Source of the DNA: Bacillota bacterium
Lineage (GTDB): Bacteria; Bacillota; Clostridia; Lachnospirales; Lachnospiraceae
Assembly (NCBI GenBank): GCA_023418475.1
Contig: JAEZZO010000070.1
Location: 1 to 64,000, forward strand
DNA length: 64,000 nucleotides
Direction of reading: 5' to 3'
Shown: piece by piece, positions 36,903 to 45,896 of the stretch
Layout of the letters: every line of letters starts with the position of its first letter
How positions within the stretch are numbered: the stretch's first letter is position 1
Notes under the pieces: generated by a model
Told to the model about the DNA's origin: nothing
The model's input: the letters and a program-made list of their open reading frames with translations, nothing else
Databases searched by the model: none
Position numbers and translations under genes: made by a program

Positions 36903-37916
36903 ATGATGGATACATTTTCAGAGAATAATGAAAAAGAACTTCAATTGAGCTTTAAGGAACGGATTTCTATATTAAGGAGCAACCGGTATTTTTTACTTGC
37001 ATTTCCATTTGTTTCTCTGGCTCTCATTATATTGATCTTTGGAATTGCTACACAGGGAACTTTTTTTAAAACATCTGTTTTAACAGGAATTTTAAGTCAG
37101 GCAATTATCATAGGAACCTGTGCAACCGGAATATCCTTTGTCTATTCCAACGGGAATCTGGATATTTCAATTGGAGCTGTATTGGGACTGGGCGCTACAT
37201 TCGGAGTAATGGTTTATGCCACCACCGGATCAGTTTTACTTATGATTGTTGTATCGATTTTTGCATCAATGCTACTGATGCTCTTTAACTGTACGATGAG
37301 TGTTGTATTTAATATTAAAACAATTACGGTTGCTATTGTGGTAACTCAGATTTACGGTGCCATTACAACTATATTAATTGGTGGTGCCGGAAAGATTGAA
37401 ATTGATTATAAGATAGCTGCAGCACTGGAAGATGGAGGATTTCGTTACATTGCATTTTTCGCATATTTTCTGCTTTGTCTGGTGATATTTCATTCAACGA
37501 AAATAGGACGTACGCTCAGGATACTTGGGGGAAATGAAAATTGTGCAAAACAGACAGGTATGTCCAATTCAAGAGCAACCTATATTAGTTTTCTTATGGC
37601 CGGTTTGGGAATAGGTGTAGCAGCAATCTTTAGTATCATCAATGTTTCAGCGGTATCTGTCGAAACGGGAAGTGGTCTTGGAATGGATGTCATGCTCGCA
37701 ACCGTACTTGGAGGAATGTCTATATTTGGTGGATCACGATCAAATTCTTATGCAGGTCTGATTGGAGCACTCACAGTTGCTGCACTGAATAAAGGACTTT
37801 TAATGGTAGGAGTTTCATCCGCAATGATACAAGGGATACGAGGTGTAATATTTTTACTTTTGGTATATCTAAATAGTGAAAGACAAAATCTATTGCCATC
37901 CCGTATGCAGTTCTAG
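36903..37916 (+). CDS. CUT2-type ABC permease A (RbsC-like)
   Basis: 337 residues with about nine or ten hydrophobic helices and the family blocks NGNLDISIGAVLGLGA and GTILGGMS-like (here ATVLGGMSIFGGSRSN). aaggaggtgat lies before the ATG at 36903, 11 bases after the ATPase stop. RbsC-type importers usually use one permease gene twice; here a second, different permease follows the binding protein, so the channel may be a heterodimer. Confidence 0.88.
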   Translation: MMDTFSENNEKELQLSFKERISILRSNRYFLLAFPFVSLALIILIFGIATQGTFFKTSVLTGILSQAIIIGTCATGISFVYSNGNLDISIGAVLGLGATFGVMVYATTGSVLLMIVVSIFASMLLMLFNCTMSVVFNIKTITVAIVVTQIYGAITTILIGGAGKIEIDYKIAAALEDGGFRYIAFFAYFLLCLVIFHSTKIGRTLRILGGNENCAKQTGMSNSRATYISFLMAGLGIGVAAIFSIINVSAVSVETGSGLGMDVMLATVLGGMSIFGGSRSNSYAGLIGALTVAALNKGLLMVGVSSAMIQGIRGVIFLLLVYLNSERQNLLPSRMQF

Positions 37917-37955
37917 TTAGTGTTATTTAAATTAAAATAAAAGGAGATTATGAAA

Positions 37956-39263
37956 ATGAAAAAAGCAAAACGTTTCTTGGCAGTTTTACTTAGTATGGTA
38001 ATGATAACCGGCAGTTTGACCGGATGCGGAAAAAATTCCGCAAGTAATGCAAATGATGGCGGAAGTACAGATAATGCAAAACCGACTGAGGCGGCGGCAG
38101 ATGCACAGGGGACATCTAAAAAGGATACGTATGTGATTGGTATCGCAGAGGCGCAGTCCAATGATGAGGTTTCAATCAGAAGAAGCTATTTGGAAAATTA
38201 TATAGCTAAGAATTACAATGTTAAGTTTATATTCTCTGAGCAATGTTCAGATGATGCGGCAACAAAATCATTCATTGAAAACTGTATTGATTCCGGGGCC
38301 AATGCGATTATTGATTTTAAATCTGGTACGGCTCAGATGGCTCAGCTGTGTAAGGATAATGGATTGGTATATACCTTCAATGGTAATCCGGCAGGCAACC
38401 CGACTCTGATGGATACTTCACTGGATAATTTCACTGGCTTTGTTGGGGCTGACAATATACAAACGGCGGAATTATTTTCCGATTGGTTAAATAACAATGT
38501 CAGTGCAGACGGAGCAGAAGGATTTTTAGTCAGTACAAGCTTAGCTTCGTCAGGTAATACACAGCATGTGGAAATTACGCGTGCAATACTGGAAGGTTTA
38601 CAGAGTAAATATAGTCTTACTTATGAAAAAAATATAGACGACTTAATTGCTAGCACAGATACGATGGATGCTAAAAATGATAAAGGTATTTTAATTACTT
38701 TATATCCCGGCTCCCCGAATAAGGAAACTTGGCTTCCGGGTGTTTCTTCCCTGATACAATCCGGTAAATATGGTATCTTTATGAGCTCAGGACAGACCTA
38801 CAATCAATCTGCAACTGTGGTAAACGAAGTGGAAAGTGCCTTGAAAATGAATATTAAAGTGGCAAGCGTTGGTGCATTAGGCAACACTTTAACAACTGCT
38901 TTTAATACAAAGGATCCAAGCGGAAATCCAAGTGTGGATCTGGTTACTGTAAAATCGGTTTCTTTGTTATCAGCCACACTTTTTGCAATAACCTATAATG
39001 CTTTAGAGGGCGCTAATAAACAATGTGCCAGAACGGCGGAAGGAATGCCTTATAATTTCCTGTTTTCCATGATTGCAGTGTCAAGCCCTGAGCAGTTGGC
39101 ACAAATGGAAGGCTGGGATGATAAGGATACCCAGAACTGGATTGCAAATACGGATATCATTGATTCTATGCTGGTAACTAAAAATCCGAAGGTTACTGCT
39201 GATACCATTCAGAATTTCCTCAGTTCACTAAATTTTGACACCATCAAATCCATGATGAAATAG
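37956..39263 (+). CDS. Sugar-binding lipoprotein of the CUT2-type importer
   Basis: 435 residues from ATG 37956 (aaggag nine bases upstream; ATG 37950 is too close). Signal peptide with lipobox LTGC, then a Ser/Asn/Thr-rich linker. The periplasmic-binding-protein fold starts at DTYVIGIAEAQSNDEVS. ANAIIDFKSG and LVYTFNGNPAGN are in the first lobe and VNEVESALKMNIKVASVG in the second. It is longer than RbsB (about 300 residues), which would allow a larger ligand such as a sulfated oligosaccharide. Confidence 0.85.
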   Translation: MKKAKRFLAVLLSMVMITGSLTGCGKNSASNANDGGSTDNAKPTEAAADAQGTSKKDTYVIGIAEAQSNDEVSIRRSYLENYIAKNYNVKFIFSEQCSDDAATKSFIENCIDSGANAIIDFKSGTAQMAQLCKDNGLVYTFNGNPAGNPTLMDTSLDNFTGFVGADNIQTAELFSDWLNNNVSADGAEGFLVSTSLASSGNTQHVEITRAILEGLQSKYSLTYEKNIDDLIASTDTMDAKNDKGILITLYPGSPNKETWLPGVSSLIQSGKYGIFMSSGQTYNQSATVVNEVESALKMNIKVASVGALGNTLTTAFNTKDPSGNPSVDLVTVKSVSLLSATLFAITYNALEGANKQCARTAEGMPYNFLFSMIAVSSPEQLAQMEGWDDKDTQNWIANTDIIDSMLVTKNPKVTADTIQNFLSSLNFDTIKSMMK

Positions 39264-39296
39264 AGGACTTAAATCCGGTAGGAAGGATGAGTAATA

Positions 39297-40346
39297 ATGA
39301 ATAAAATCAACAGTTTTCAGAAAAAACATGCGATGTTATTTAATATAATCTTTACTGCAGCTGTTCCTATGACTGTCTGGCTGGTAATGGAATTATTGAA
39401 TAGCTCCATTGTAGGAGTGCATACCATGGCCTCTGCCCTAGACTGGACAGCACTCATGCGTAACCTGGCTTCTTCCTTCTGTTTTGCATTGGGATTGAAT
39501 TGTAATCTCCAGCTGGGACGTATGGATACTTCAACCGGTTCGCAGATGTATCTGGCTTGTATCTTCGGAGGAAATATTGCTCTAGCACTTGATCTTGGCG
39601 GTATTGGAGTGATGGTATTCAGCCTTATACTCGGAATGATTGCAGGCGGCTTTGCAGGATTTTTATTTATAAAACTTAGAATATTGCCAATGGTACTTGG
39701 ACTAGGACTTTCACTGGTTTATGAATGTATTTCCTTCAGTGCTTATGATCAGCAGGGGTTAAATTTGTTCGGCAAGCCGGGAGTGGGCATTTTATCCAAT
39801 AAACTTTTTATCTTCGTCGTATGCATCATTATCATTCTGGTTATGACCTATTTATTTCAATATAGCCCGTTTGGCTATAATCGACGTGCCATTCAGGGAA
39901 ATCAGAAGCTTGCGAATGATTCAGGGATAAATATTTTTAAAAATGCTTTTTTATGCTATGTAACTGCAGGTGCACTTGTTTCCATAGCAGGGGTATTTGA
40001 TACCGCATACAAAAGTTCTTTGGTACCGGTACTTGGTATGAGTTCGAATTCAACTGTATTTGCTAACATGTTTCCCATGGCGGTTGGAATGTGGCTGAGC
40101 CGTAGAACGAATCCGGTAATTGGTGTATTGGCAGGATCAATCAGTGTGCAGTTGCTGGTCATTGGATTATCTAAATTTACGAATGTCGGAATGAGCAGTT
40201 ATCTGCAGACCTGCATTAAGTATTCTGTTTGGTTGATTTTTATGATATATCGTATGAATGAACATAAGCTGAAATATTATAGAGCCCGCAGAGCCAGAGT
40301 AGAACTTGCTAAGTCAGTTCGAAAAGAAGGCTTGGCAGCAGCATAG
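39297..40346 (+). CDS. CUT2-type ABC permease B (RbsC-like)
   Basis: 349 residues, multi-helix, with LNLQLGRMDTSTG-like block (here NCNLQLGRMDTSTGSQMY) and GYNRRAIQGNQKLANDSGI, the family's cytoplasmic coupling loop. ATG 39297 follows ggaaggatgagtaata. It is clearly different from permease A. A terminator follows. Confidence 0.85.
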   Translation: MNKINSFQKKHAMLFNIIFTAAVPMTVWLVMELLNSSIVGVHTMASALDWTALMRNLASSFCFALGLNCNLQLGRMDTSTGSQMYLACIFGGNIALALDLGGIGVMVFSLILGMIAGGFAGFLFIKLRILPMVLGLGLSLVYECISFSAYDQQGLNLFGKPGVGILSNKLFIFVVCIIIILVMTYLFQYSPFGYNRRAIQGNQKLANDSGINIFKNAFLCYVTAGALVSIAGVFDTAYKSSLVPVLGMSSNSTVFANMFPMAVGMWLSRRTNPVIGVLAGSISVQLLVIGLSKFTNVGMSSYLQTCIKYSVWLIFMIYRMNEHKLKYYRARRARVELAKSVRKEGLAAA

Positions 40347-40365
40347 GAAGAAATATATGTAATAG

Positions 40366-40399
40366 GAAATGGTGGCGGGAGAAAAACCGCTGCCATTTT
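40366..40399 (+). terminator. Terminator after the importer genes
   Basis: aatggtggcgg pairs with ccgctgccatt (two G-U pairs) around gagaaaaa, followed by a short T run. It leaves little room before sulfatase 4, which may be reached by read-through. Confidence 0.6.
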
Positions 40400-40415
40400 C
40401 ATTAAGGAGATTAGC

Positions 40416-41789
40416 ATGGAAAAAAAGTGGAATATTCTAATGATTATGGCGGATCAGTTTCGTCTTACGACAATGGATGGCATGGGAGATGCTATTGAGA
40501 CTCCTAATATTAAAAGAATTATGGATAGAGGGGTTGTATTTGATCAGGCAAGCTGTACATGCCCCTTATGTACACCGAGCAGAGCATCTCTTGCAACCGG
40601 AAAGCTGCCGCACCGCTGTGGGGTTGTGGTTCACGATGCTTCTTTACCGCCGGAGGTACCAACCTACTATCAGGAACTGAGAAAGGCAGGATACCGGGTT
40701 GGTGTCGCAGGAAAAACAGACTTGCATAAGGATATCAGATACTGGGGAGTGAACGGCAATCTACCGATTATGTATCATTTTGGTTTTACGGATGTATTTG
40801 AAACAGAAGGGAAAATGAACTTTGCCTGGCTGGTAAAGGATCAGGAGGGAAATAATCTGCCTCAGGGACCTTATCAGAAGTATCTAAATGATAAAAATGA
40901 ATTGAATGAGATTAGTGATGATTATCTGGCGAGATTAAGAAAATATCCCAAATTTTACGCGGAGCCTTCCGTACTTCACAATGCTGAGGATTTTCAGGAT
41001 TCCTTTATAGGGAGAAAGGCGGCAGATTGGCTTGACAGTGTGGAGGACGATGTACCGTGGCACTATTTTGTAAGCTTTGCGGGACCGCATAATCCCTGGG
41101 ATCCGCCGATGGAAGAGCTTGAGAAACAGATGGATAAAATATTCCCGGAAGCAATACAGGATTTAGTGGAAGAAAAGCCGGTATGGGTCAAGAAGCGGGC
41201 GCAAATTCAAACAAAAGGAATGACAAAACAGGATTTGCAGAAGCTGAAGCGGTCCTATGCGGCCTCTGTAGGTGTAATTGATGATTGGATCGGTAAATTA
41301 CTGGATATCCTGGAACGCAGAGAATTAACGCAGAATACAGTTGTAATATTCTGCGCGGATCATGGTGAAATGTTGGCGGATCATGGCCTTTTAGAAAAGA
41401 AGTGCATGTATGAAGCTTCACTAAGAATACCCCTTGTGGTTAGTGCTCCATGGATGAAGCAGAGAAAAGACAGCAGCGCACTCGCCCAGCTGATGGATCT
41501 CGCCCCGACCTGCCTGGAACTTGCAGGACTAAATTATAACAGGGAGGATATGGATGCAAGATCTCTTCTGCCAATATTGGAAGGCAGGGAGGAAGCCTTG
41601 CGGCCTGCCCAGATCAGTGAATTAATTAATTGCCAGATGGTTTTCGACGGACAATATAAGTGGATACGTAACTGGAATGACTTGGATGAATTATATGATC
41701 TAAAGGCTGATCCGAGTGAGCTCCATAACCTGATCCATGAACGACCTGCTATAGCAAAGGATCTGATGAAGTATACATTCTGGCAATAG
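40416..41789 (+). CDS. Sulfatase 4 (Cys-type, S1 family)
   Basis: 457 residues; ATG 40416 follows ttaaggagattagc. Metal block ILMIMADQFRLTTMDGMG; formylglycine site Cys52 in CTPSR, preceded by CTCPL and followed by ASLATGKLPHR. It also has GPHNPWDPP, CADHGEMLADHGLLEKKCMYE and LYDLKADPSELHNL. No signal peptide. The DQ and CTPSR pattern is of the arylsulfatase/choline-sulfatase type. Substrate not assignable. Confidence 0.92.
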   Translation: MEKKWNILMIMADQFRLTTMDGMGDAIETPNIKRIMDRGVVFDQASCTCPLCTPSRASLATGKLPHRCGVVVHDASLPPEVPTYYQELRKAGYRVGVAGKTDLHKDIRYWGVNGNLPIMYHFGFTDVFETEGKMNFAWLVKDQEGNNLPQGPYQKYLNDKNELNEISDDYLARLRKYPKFYAEPSVLHNAEDFQDSFIGRKAADWLDSVEDDVPWHYFVSFAGPHNPWDPPMEELEKQMDKIFPEAIQDLVEEKPVWVKKRAQIQTKGMTKQDLQKLKRSYAASVGVIDDWIGKLLDILERRELTQNTVVIFCADHGEMLADHGLLEKKCMYEASLRIPLVVSAPWMKQRKDSSALAQLMDLAPTCLELAGLNYNREDMDARSLLPILEGREEALRPAQISELINCQMVFDGQYKWIRNWNDLDELYDLKADPSELHNLIHERPAIAKDLMKYTFWQ

Positions 41790-41823
41790 GATAAAAGGAT
41801 TTGAATGCCGGTGAAAATATTCT

Positions 41824-41844
41824 AGGCTTTTGACTCCCGAATTA
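41824..41844. promoter_or_regulatory. CTTTTGAC element, right half, upstream of sulfatase 5
   Basis: aggcttttgactcccgaatt matches the right arm of the 26.4-kb copy over its first 11 bases. No left arm is found in the preceding gap. It ends 47 bases before the sulfatase 5 ATG. Confidence 0.45.
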
Positions 41845-41891
41845 TAAAAGCAATTACCGATATAGTAAGATAAGTGAAGGAGAGAGTAGAT

Positions 41892-43397
41892 ATGAAAGCA
41901 ATTATGGTTATGTTTGACTCCCTTCGCAGGGATTTACTTCCCTGTTATGGGGAAACACTTCTTGATCTGCCTAATTTTAAGCGTCTGGCAGAACGTAGTG
42001 CAATATTTGATCATTCTTATGTTTCCTCCATGCCCTGTATGCCGGCAAGAAGAGAAATACATACGGGCAGAGCAAATTTTTTGCATCGTTCCTGGAGCCC
42101 TTTGGAACCCTTTGACGATTCTATGCCTGCAATATTAACAGGAGCGGGTGTAAGAACTCATTTGGCTACCGATCATTTTCATTATTTGCAGGATGGCGGT
42201 GCCACCTATCATCACCGTTATCAGACCTGGGAATGTTATAGAGGACAGGAGAATGATGCATGGATTCCAGAGTCAGAACCACATCCGACAGAGTTTGCGC
42301 CATGCATCTTAAGCGGAGAATACCTGGAGGGAACAATTCGCGGTATGAGAGCCAGAGGCGGATGGCAGAATATTGTAAACAGAAGGGCAAGATGCAATGG
42401 TGAAAAGGATTATGCACAAACCTTGACCTTTGAGAATGGACTTGATTTTATTAAGCGGAATGCAGAAAATGACAGCTGGTTTGTACAGATAGAAACCTTT
42501 GATCCACATGAGCCCTTTGACGCTCCGGATGGTTTAGACAGAAAGTGGTTTGACCCTGACCAGCCATTTACAGAGGACTGGCCGCCTTATGCACCGGTTC
42601 GCGAGAGTGCAGAGGTTGTTGATAATGTAAGAAAGAAATACTATGCCTCCATGGAATTTTGTGATAAAAACCTGGGACATGTATTGGACGCGATGGACCG
42701 GTATGACCTATGGAAAGATACCATGTTGATTGTCAATACAGATCATGGCTTTTTCCTGGGCGAACATGCCTGGTGGGGGAAGGGACCTATGCCAGATTAT
42801 CAGGAGCTGGTACATACACCGTTTTTTATCTGGGATCCCCGTAGTAAAATCTGTGGTGAGCACCGTAATTCCCTGGTACAGACAATTGATATAGCACCTA
42901 CTTTACTGGAGTTTTTCGGAATTGAAATCCCAAAGGATATGATAGGAAAAGCACTGGTTAATACAATTGCAAAGGATGAGCCGGTGCGGCAATATGGAAT
43001 CATGGGATATTACGGGGGATCGATTAATATCACAGATGGAAGGTATATGCTAATGAAGGCAGTTACACATCCGGAAAACCCATGTTATGAATATACGCAG
43101 ATGCCTACCCATATGAATAGTGTCTTCTCAGTGAAGGAGATGCAGAGTATGGAAATAGTCCCTCCCTTTGGATTTACGAAAGGGACTCCGCTTATGAAAA
43201 TAATACCTGACCGTATCATGTGGGAGAGAAAATTAAAGAACGATTTGTTATACGATTTGAAAACAGATTACGATCAGGAGAAACCAATTGAGGATGAAAA
43301 TACTCTTGAACGCATGGAAAAAGCTCTTTTGCATATTATGAAGGAATACGAGGCACCGGAAGAGATATATAAACGATATGATTTTGGACGCAGATAA
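41892..43397 (+). CDS. Sulfatase 5 (Cys-type, S1 family)
   Basis: 501 residues; ATG 41892 has gaaggagagag upstream, and a GTG at 41874 is less likely. IMVMFDSLRRDLLPCYG metal block; formylglycine site Cys49 in CMPARREIHTGR. It also has ETFDPHEPFD, NTDHGFFLGEHAWWGKG and LYDLKTDYDQEKP. No signal peptide. The D-S-L-R-R-D pattern marks another S1 subgroup, so the cluster contains at least three distinct sulfatase types. Confidence 0.92.
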   Translation: MKAIMVMFDSLRRDLLPCYGETLLDLPNFKRLAERSAIFDHSYVSSMPCMPARREIHTGRANFLHRSWSPLEPFDDSMPAILTGAGVRTHLATDHFHYLQDGGATYHHRYQTWECYRGQENDAWIPESEPHPTEFAPCILSGEYLEGTIRGMRARGGWQNIVNRRARCNGEKDYAQTLTFENGLDFIKRNAENDSWFVQIETFDPHEPFDAPDGLDRKWFDPDQPFTEDWPPYAPVRESAEVVDNVRKKYYASMEFCDKNLGHVLDAMDRYDLWKDTMLIVNTDHGFFLGEHAWWGKGPMPDYQELVHTPFFIWDPRSKICGEHRNSLVQTIDIAPTLLEFFGIEIPKDMIGKALVNTIAKDEPVRQYGIMGYYGGSINITDGRYMLMKAVTHPENPCYEYTQMPTHMNSVFSVKEMQSMEIVPPFGFTKGTPLMKIIPDRIMWERKLKNDLLYDLKTDYDQEKPIEDENTLERMEKALLHIMKEYEAPEEIYKRYDFGRR

Positions 43398-43415
43398 GTA
43401 AGGAGGGATTTGGCA

Positions 43416-44855
43416 ATGAAAGACATACTGATCTTCATGAGTGATCAGCATACACCTTATATTTCAGGCTGGAAAGGTGGATTGGCGGATACCCCCAATC
43501 TGGACCGGTTGTGTGCAGAAGGGACCCGCTTTGAGGAAGCATATACTGCCTGCCCCTTATGCGTTCCGGCACGCATGGCCATGATGAGTGGTCTTCTGCC
43601 GCAAAAGACAGGGATATTCACCAATTTTGACAGTTTTCCTAATACCCAACCATCCATATTACATCCGCTGGTTGAAGCGGGATACGAGACAGTTTTATGC
43701 GGACGCATGCATTTCGTTGGGATCGATCAGCGCCATGGATTTACAAAAAGAATTGCTCCGGATACTACACCAGTAGGCTGGAGCCGTCCGGTAGAAAAAC
43801 TTCGGGCGGAACGTGGTGAATTTATCGCAACCTATGCGGCACCTGGATCCACCAGATTTGTCGGAGGAGGAGAAACACCGGTAGTAAATTATGACAGAAT
43901 GGTAATCCGGGCCGCACTGGATTACTTAAATAAAGAACATGAGAAGCCGCAATGTATTGTAGTGGGAACATATGGACCGCATTTTCCCTATGTGGCACCA
44001 AAAGAGCTTTATCTAAAATATTTAGAGAGTGTAAGGGTTCCTGAGCTGTTTCTGGAGAGGCCGGAGTATATGAATCCGGTTCTTCTGGGACAATGCAATC
44101 GTGAGGTTACTGCACAGAAGGTCAGGGGAGCGATTGCTGCATATTGCGGACTGGTAGAGCTTATGGATACTCAAATTGGAATGATACGCGAAAAGTTTGA
44201 AGAATTTACTCAAAAAAGAGGAAGTCAGGGAATATTTTGCTATTTATCCGATCACGGTGATCAGCTTGGAGACAGGGGTATTTTCGGTAAGGATACATTC
44301 TTTGAGAAATCTGCTAAGATACCAATGATTTTTGCAGGAAGTGGTATTAAGGCAGGACAGGTACGCAAAGAGGCAGTCAGCCTTCTGGATATTGGACCAA
44401 CCCTATGGCATCTTTTGAACAGCGAAAAGCTTCCGGAATATGATGGCCTTAGTCTAATGCCGGCGCTGCAGGGTGAGAAGGCTAAGATGGAGAGAACTAT
44501 ATTATGCGAACATATGTACCGGATGGATGGACAGAATTTGCATGGGTTGATGCTGAAGCAGGGAAGATATAAATATATTACCTATCATGGCTTAAACGAA
44601 ATGCTATTTGATACGGAGGAGGATCCGTTGGAGCAGAATAATCTGATAGCACAGTTTCCGGAGATGGCAGAACAATTCAGACTATATGCAGCGAAAGGTA
44701 TTCCTTCCGGTCAGATTGAGCAGGAGCAGGAGCTTCACACACAAAAAATCCGGTGGTTTCGAAGCTGGGAGGAAATGTCAGGCCTGGATGAGAGCGAGAG
44801 ATGGCAGGATAATCCGCCGGAGGCCCGTAATAAGCCAGAACTGTGCATTGAATGA
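43416..44855 (+). CDS. Sulfatase 6 (Cys-type, S1 family)
   Basis: 479 residues. ATG 43416 is about ten bases after aaggagg; TTG 43410 is too close. ILIFMSDQHTPYISG; formylglycine site Cys49 in CVPARMAMMSG. GRMHFVGIDQRHGFTKRIAPD closely mirrors sulfatase 1, its nearest paralog here, as does IVVGTYGPHFPYVAPKELY. LSDHGDQLGDRGIFGK is the later metal block. No signal peptide. It lies 18 bases after sulfatase 5 and 31 bases before the exporter gene. Confidence 0.92.
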   Translation: MKDILIFMSDQHTPYISGWKGGLADTPNLDRLCAEGTRFEEAYTACPLCVPARMAMMSGLLPQKTGIFTNFDSFPNTQPSILHPLVEAGYETVLCGRMHFVGIDQRHGFTKRIAPDTTPVGWSRPVEKLRAERGEFIATYAAPGSTRFVGGGETPVVNYDRMVIRAALDYLNKEHEKPQCIVVGTYGPHFPYVAPKELYLKYLESVRVPELFLERPEYMNPVLLGQCNREVTAQKVRGAIAAYCGLVELMDTQIGMIREKFEEFTQKRGSQGIFCYLSDHGDQLGDRGIFGKDTFFEKSAKIPMIFAGSGIKAGQVRKEAVSLLDIGPTLWHLLNSEKLPEYDGLSLMPALQGEKAKMERTILCEHMYRMDGQNLHGLMLKQGRYKYITYHGLNEMLFDTEEDPLEQNNLIAQFPEMAEQFRLYAAKGIPSGQIEQEQELHTQKIRWFRSWEEMSGLDESERWQDNPPEARNKPELCIE

Positions 44856-44886
44856 TTTCTTGGAATGAGGTAGAAGTGGAGATAAT

Positions 44887-45672
44887 ATGATTTATTTTAT
44901 TTTTTTGATAATAAGTTTTTCAGCGTCCATAATAGGTGCGATATGTGGTATCGGAGGGGGCGTCATTATTAAGCCTTTGCTGGATTCCTTTGGTATTTTA
45001 GATGTAAAAACCATTAGCTTTCTGTCCGGCTGCACTGTTCTTGCAATGAGTACTTATTCTTTTATAGTAACGAAATTAAAAGGTGAATCACAGGTAGATG
45101 GAAGAATTAGTACTCCTCTGGCCATTGGTGCAGCGATTGGGGGAATATTAGGGAAAAGTCTCTTTCAAACTTTAGTGCATTCTATAGATCAAAATCGGGT
45201 AGGAGCCATTCAGGCAGGTTTCCTATTACTTGTAACATTAGGGACAATGGTTTATACTGTATACAAAGCCAGAATTAAAACCATGTATATTACACATAAG
45301 TTGGTATGCTTTCTGGTAGGAGGGGCTTTGGGAATAATGTCCTCCTTTCTGGGTATTGGGGGAGGACCGATCAATCTGGTAGTAATGTCTTTCTTTTTTT
45401 CTATGACTACAAAGGTGGCGGCACAGAACTCTCTGTATATCATTTTGGTTTCACAGCTTACCAGTATGTTTAATTCGATTATTACAGCTACGGTTCCAGC
45501 ATTTTCCTTAGCACTATTGATTTTAATGGTGATCGGAGGTATTATGGGTGGCTATTTCGGTAGAAAAATGAATAAAAAGATGGACAACCGTAAAGTGGAT
45601 CATTTATTTATGATGTTAATGTGCATCATAATAATTATTAATATTTATAATGTATATCACTTTCTTAATTAA
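44887..45672 (+). CDS. TauE/SafE-family (TSUP) sulfite/sulfur-anion exporter
   Basis: 261 residues with eight hydrophobic helices and the paired family motifs GAICGIGGGVIIKPLL near the N-terminus and SFLGIGGGPINLV in the second half. ATG 44887 follows agtggagataat. TSUP proteins move sulfite, sulfoacetate, sulfate-like or organosulfur anions. Located directly behind six sulfatase genes, it most likely disposes of sulfate released in the cytoplasm. That role is inferred from position. Confidence 0.85.
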   Translation: MIYFIFLIISFSASIIGAICGIGGGVIIKPLLDSFGILDVKTISFLSGCTVLAMSTYSFIVTKLKGESQVDGRISTPLAIGAAIGGILGKSLFQTLVHSIDQNRVGAIQAGFLLLVTLGTMVYTVYKARIKTMYITHKLVCFLVGGALGIMSSFLGIGGGPINLVVMSFFFSMTTKVAAQNSLYIILVSQLTSMFNSIITATVPAFSLALLILMVIGGIMGGYFGRKMNKKMDNRKVDHLFMMLMCIIIIINIYNVYHFLN

Positions 45673-45680
45673 ACAATAGT

Positions 45681-45829
45681 ATTTGAGTGTTAAAAGCCCC
45701 GAGAAAAATTGACAAATGATATTTTGCTGAGCAAATGTGCATCCGCCGGAGACTGCCTAATTCTCACGCAGGTTTATATTAATCTGGGTGTTGAAAAATC
45801 AGAGTGAGAATTTGACACCCAAATCATGA
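45681..45829. promoter_or_regulatory. CTTTTGAC-family inverted repeat, degenerate copy upstream of the sulfatase-maturating enzyme
   Basis: atttgagtgttaaaagccc (45681-45699) is partly complementary to tttgacacccaaatca (45811 on). Two inner pairs, aattctcac/gtgagaatt and tgggtgt/acaccca, offer mutually exclusive folds in the 3' half. The right arm ends 67 bases before the ATG at 45897. Confidence 0.45.
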
Positions 45830-45896
45830 TAGTAAATTGTACAGATATATTTAAACTTACCATTTGAAAACATTCACGAAAGGAGAATTCCGAAAG

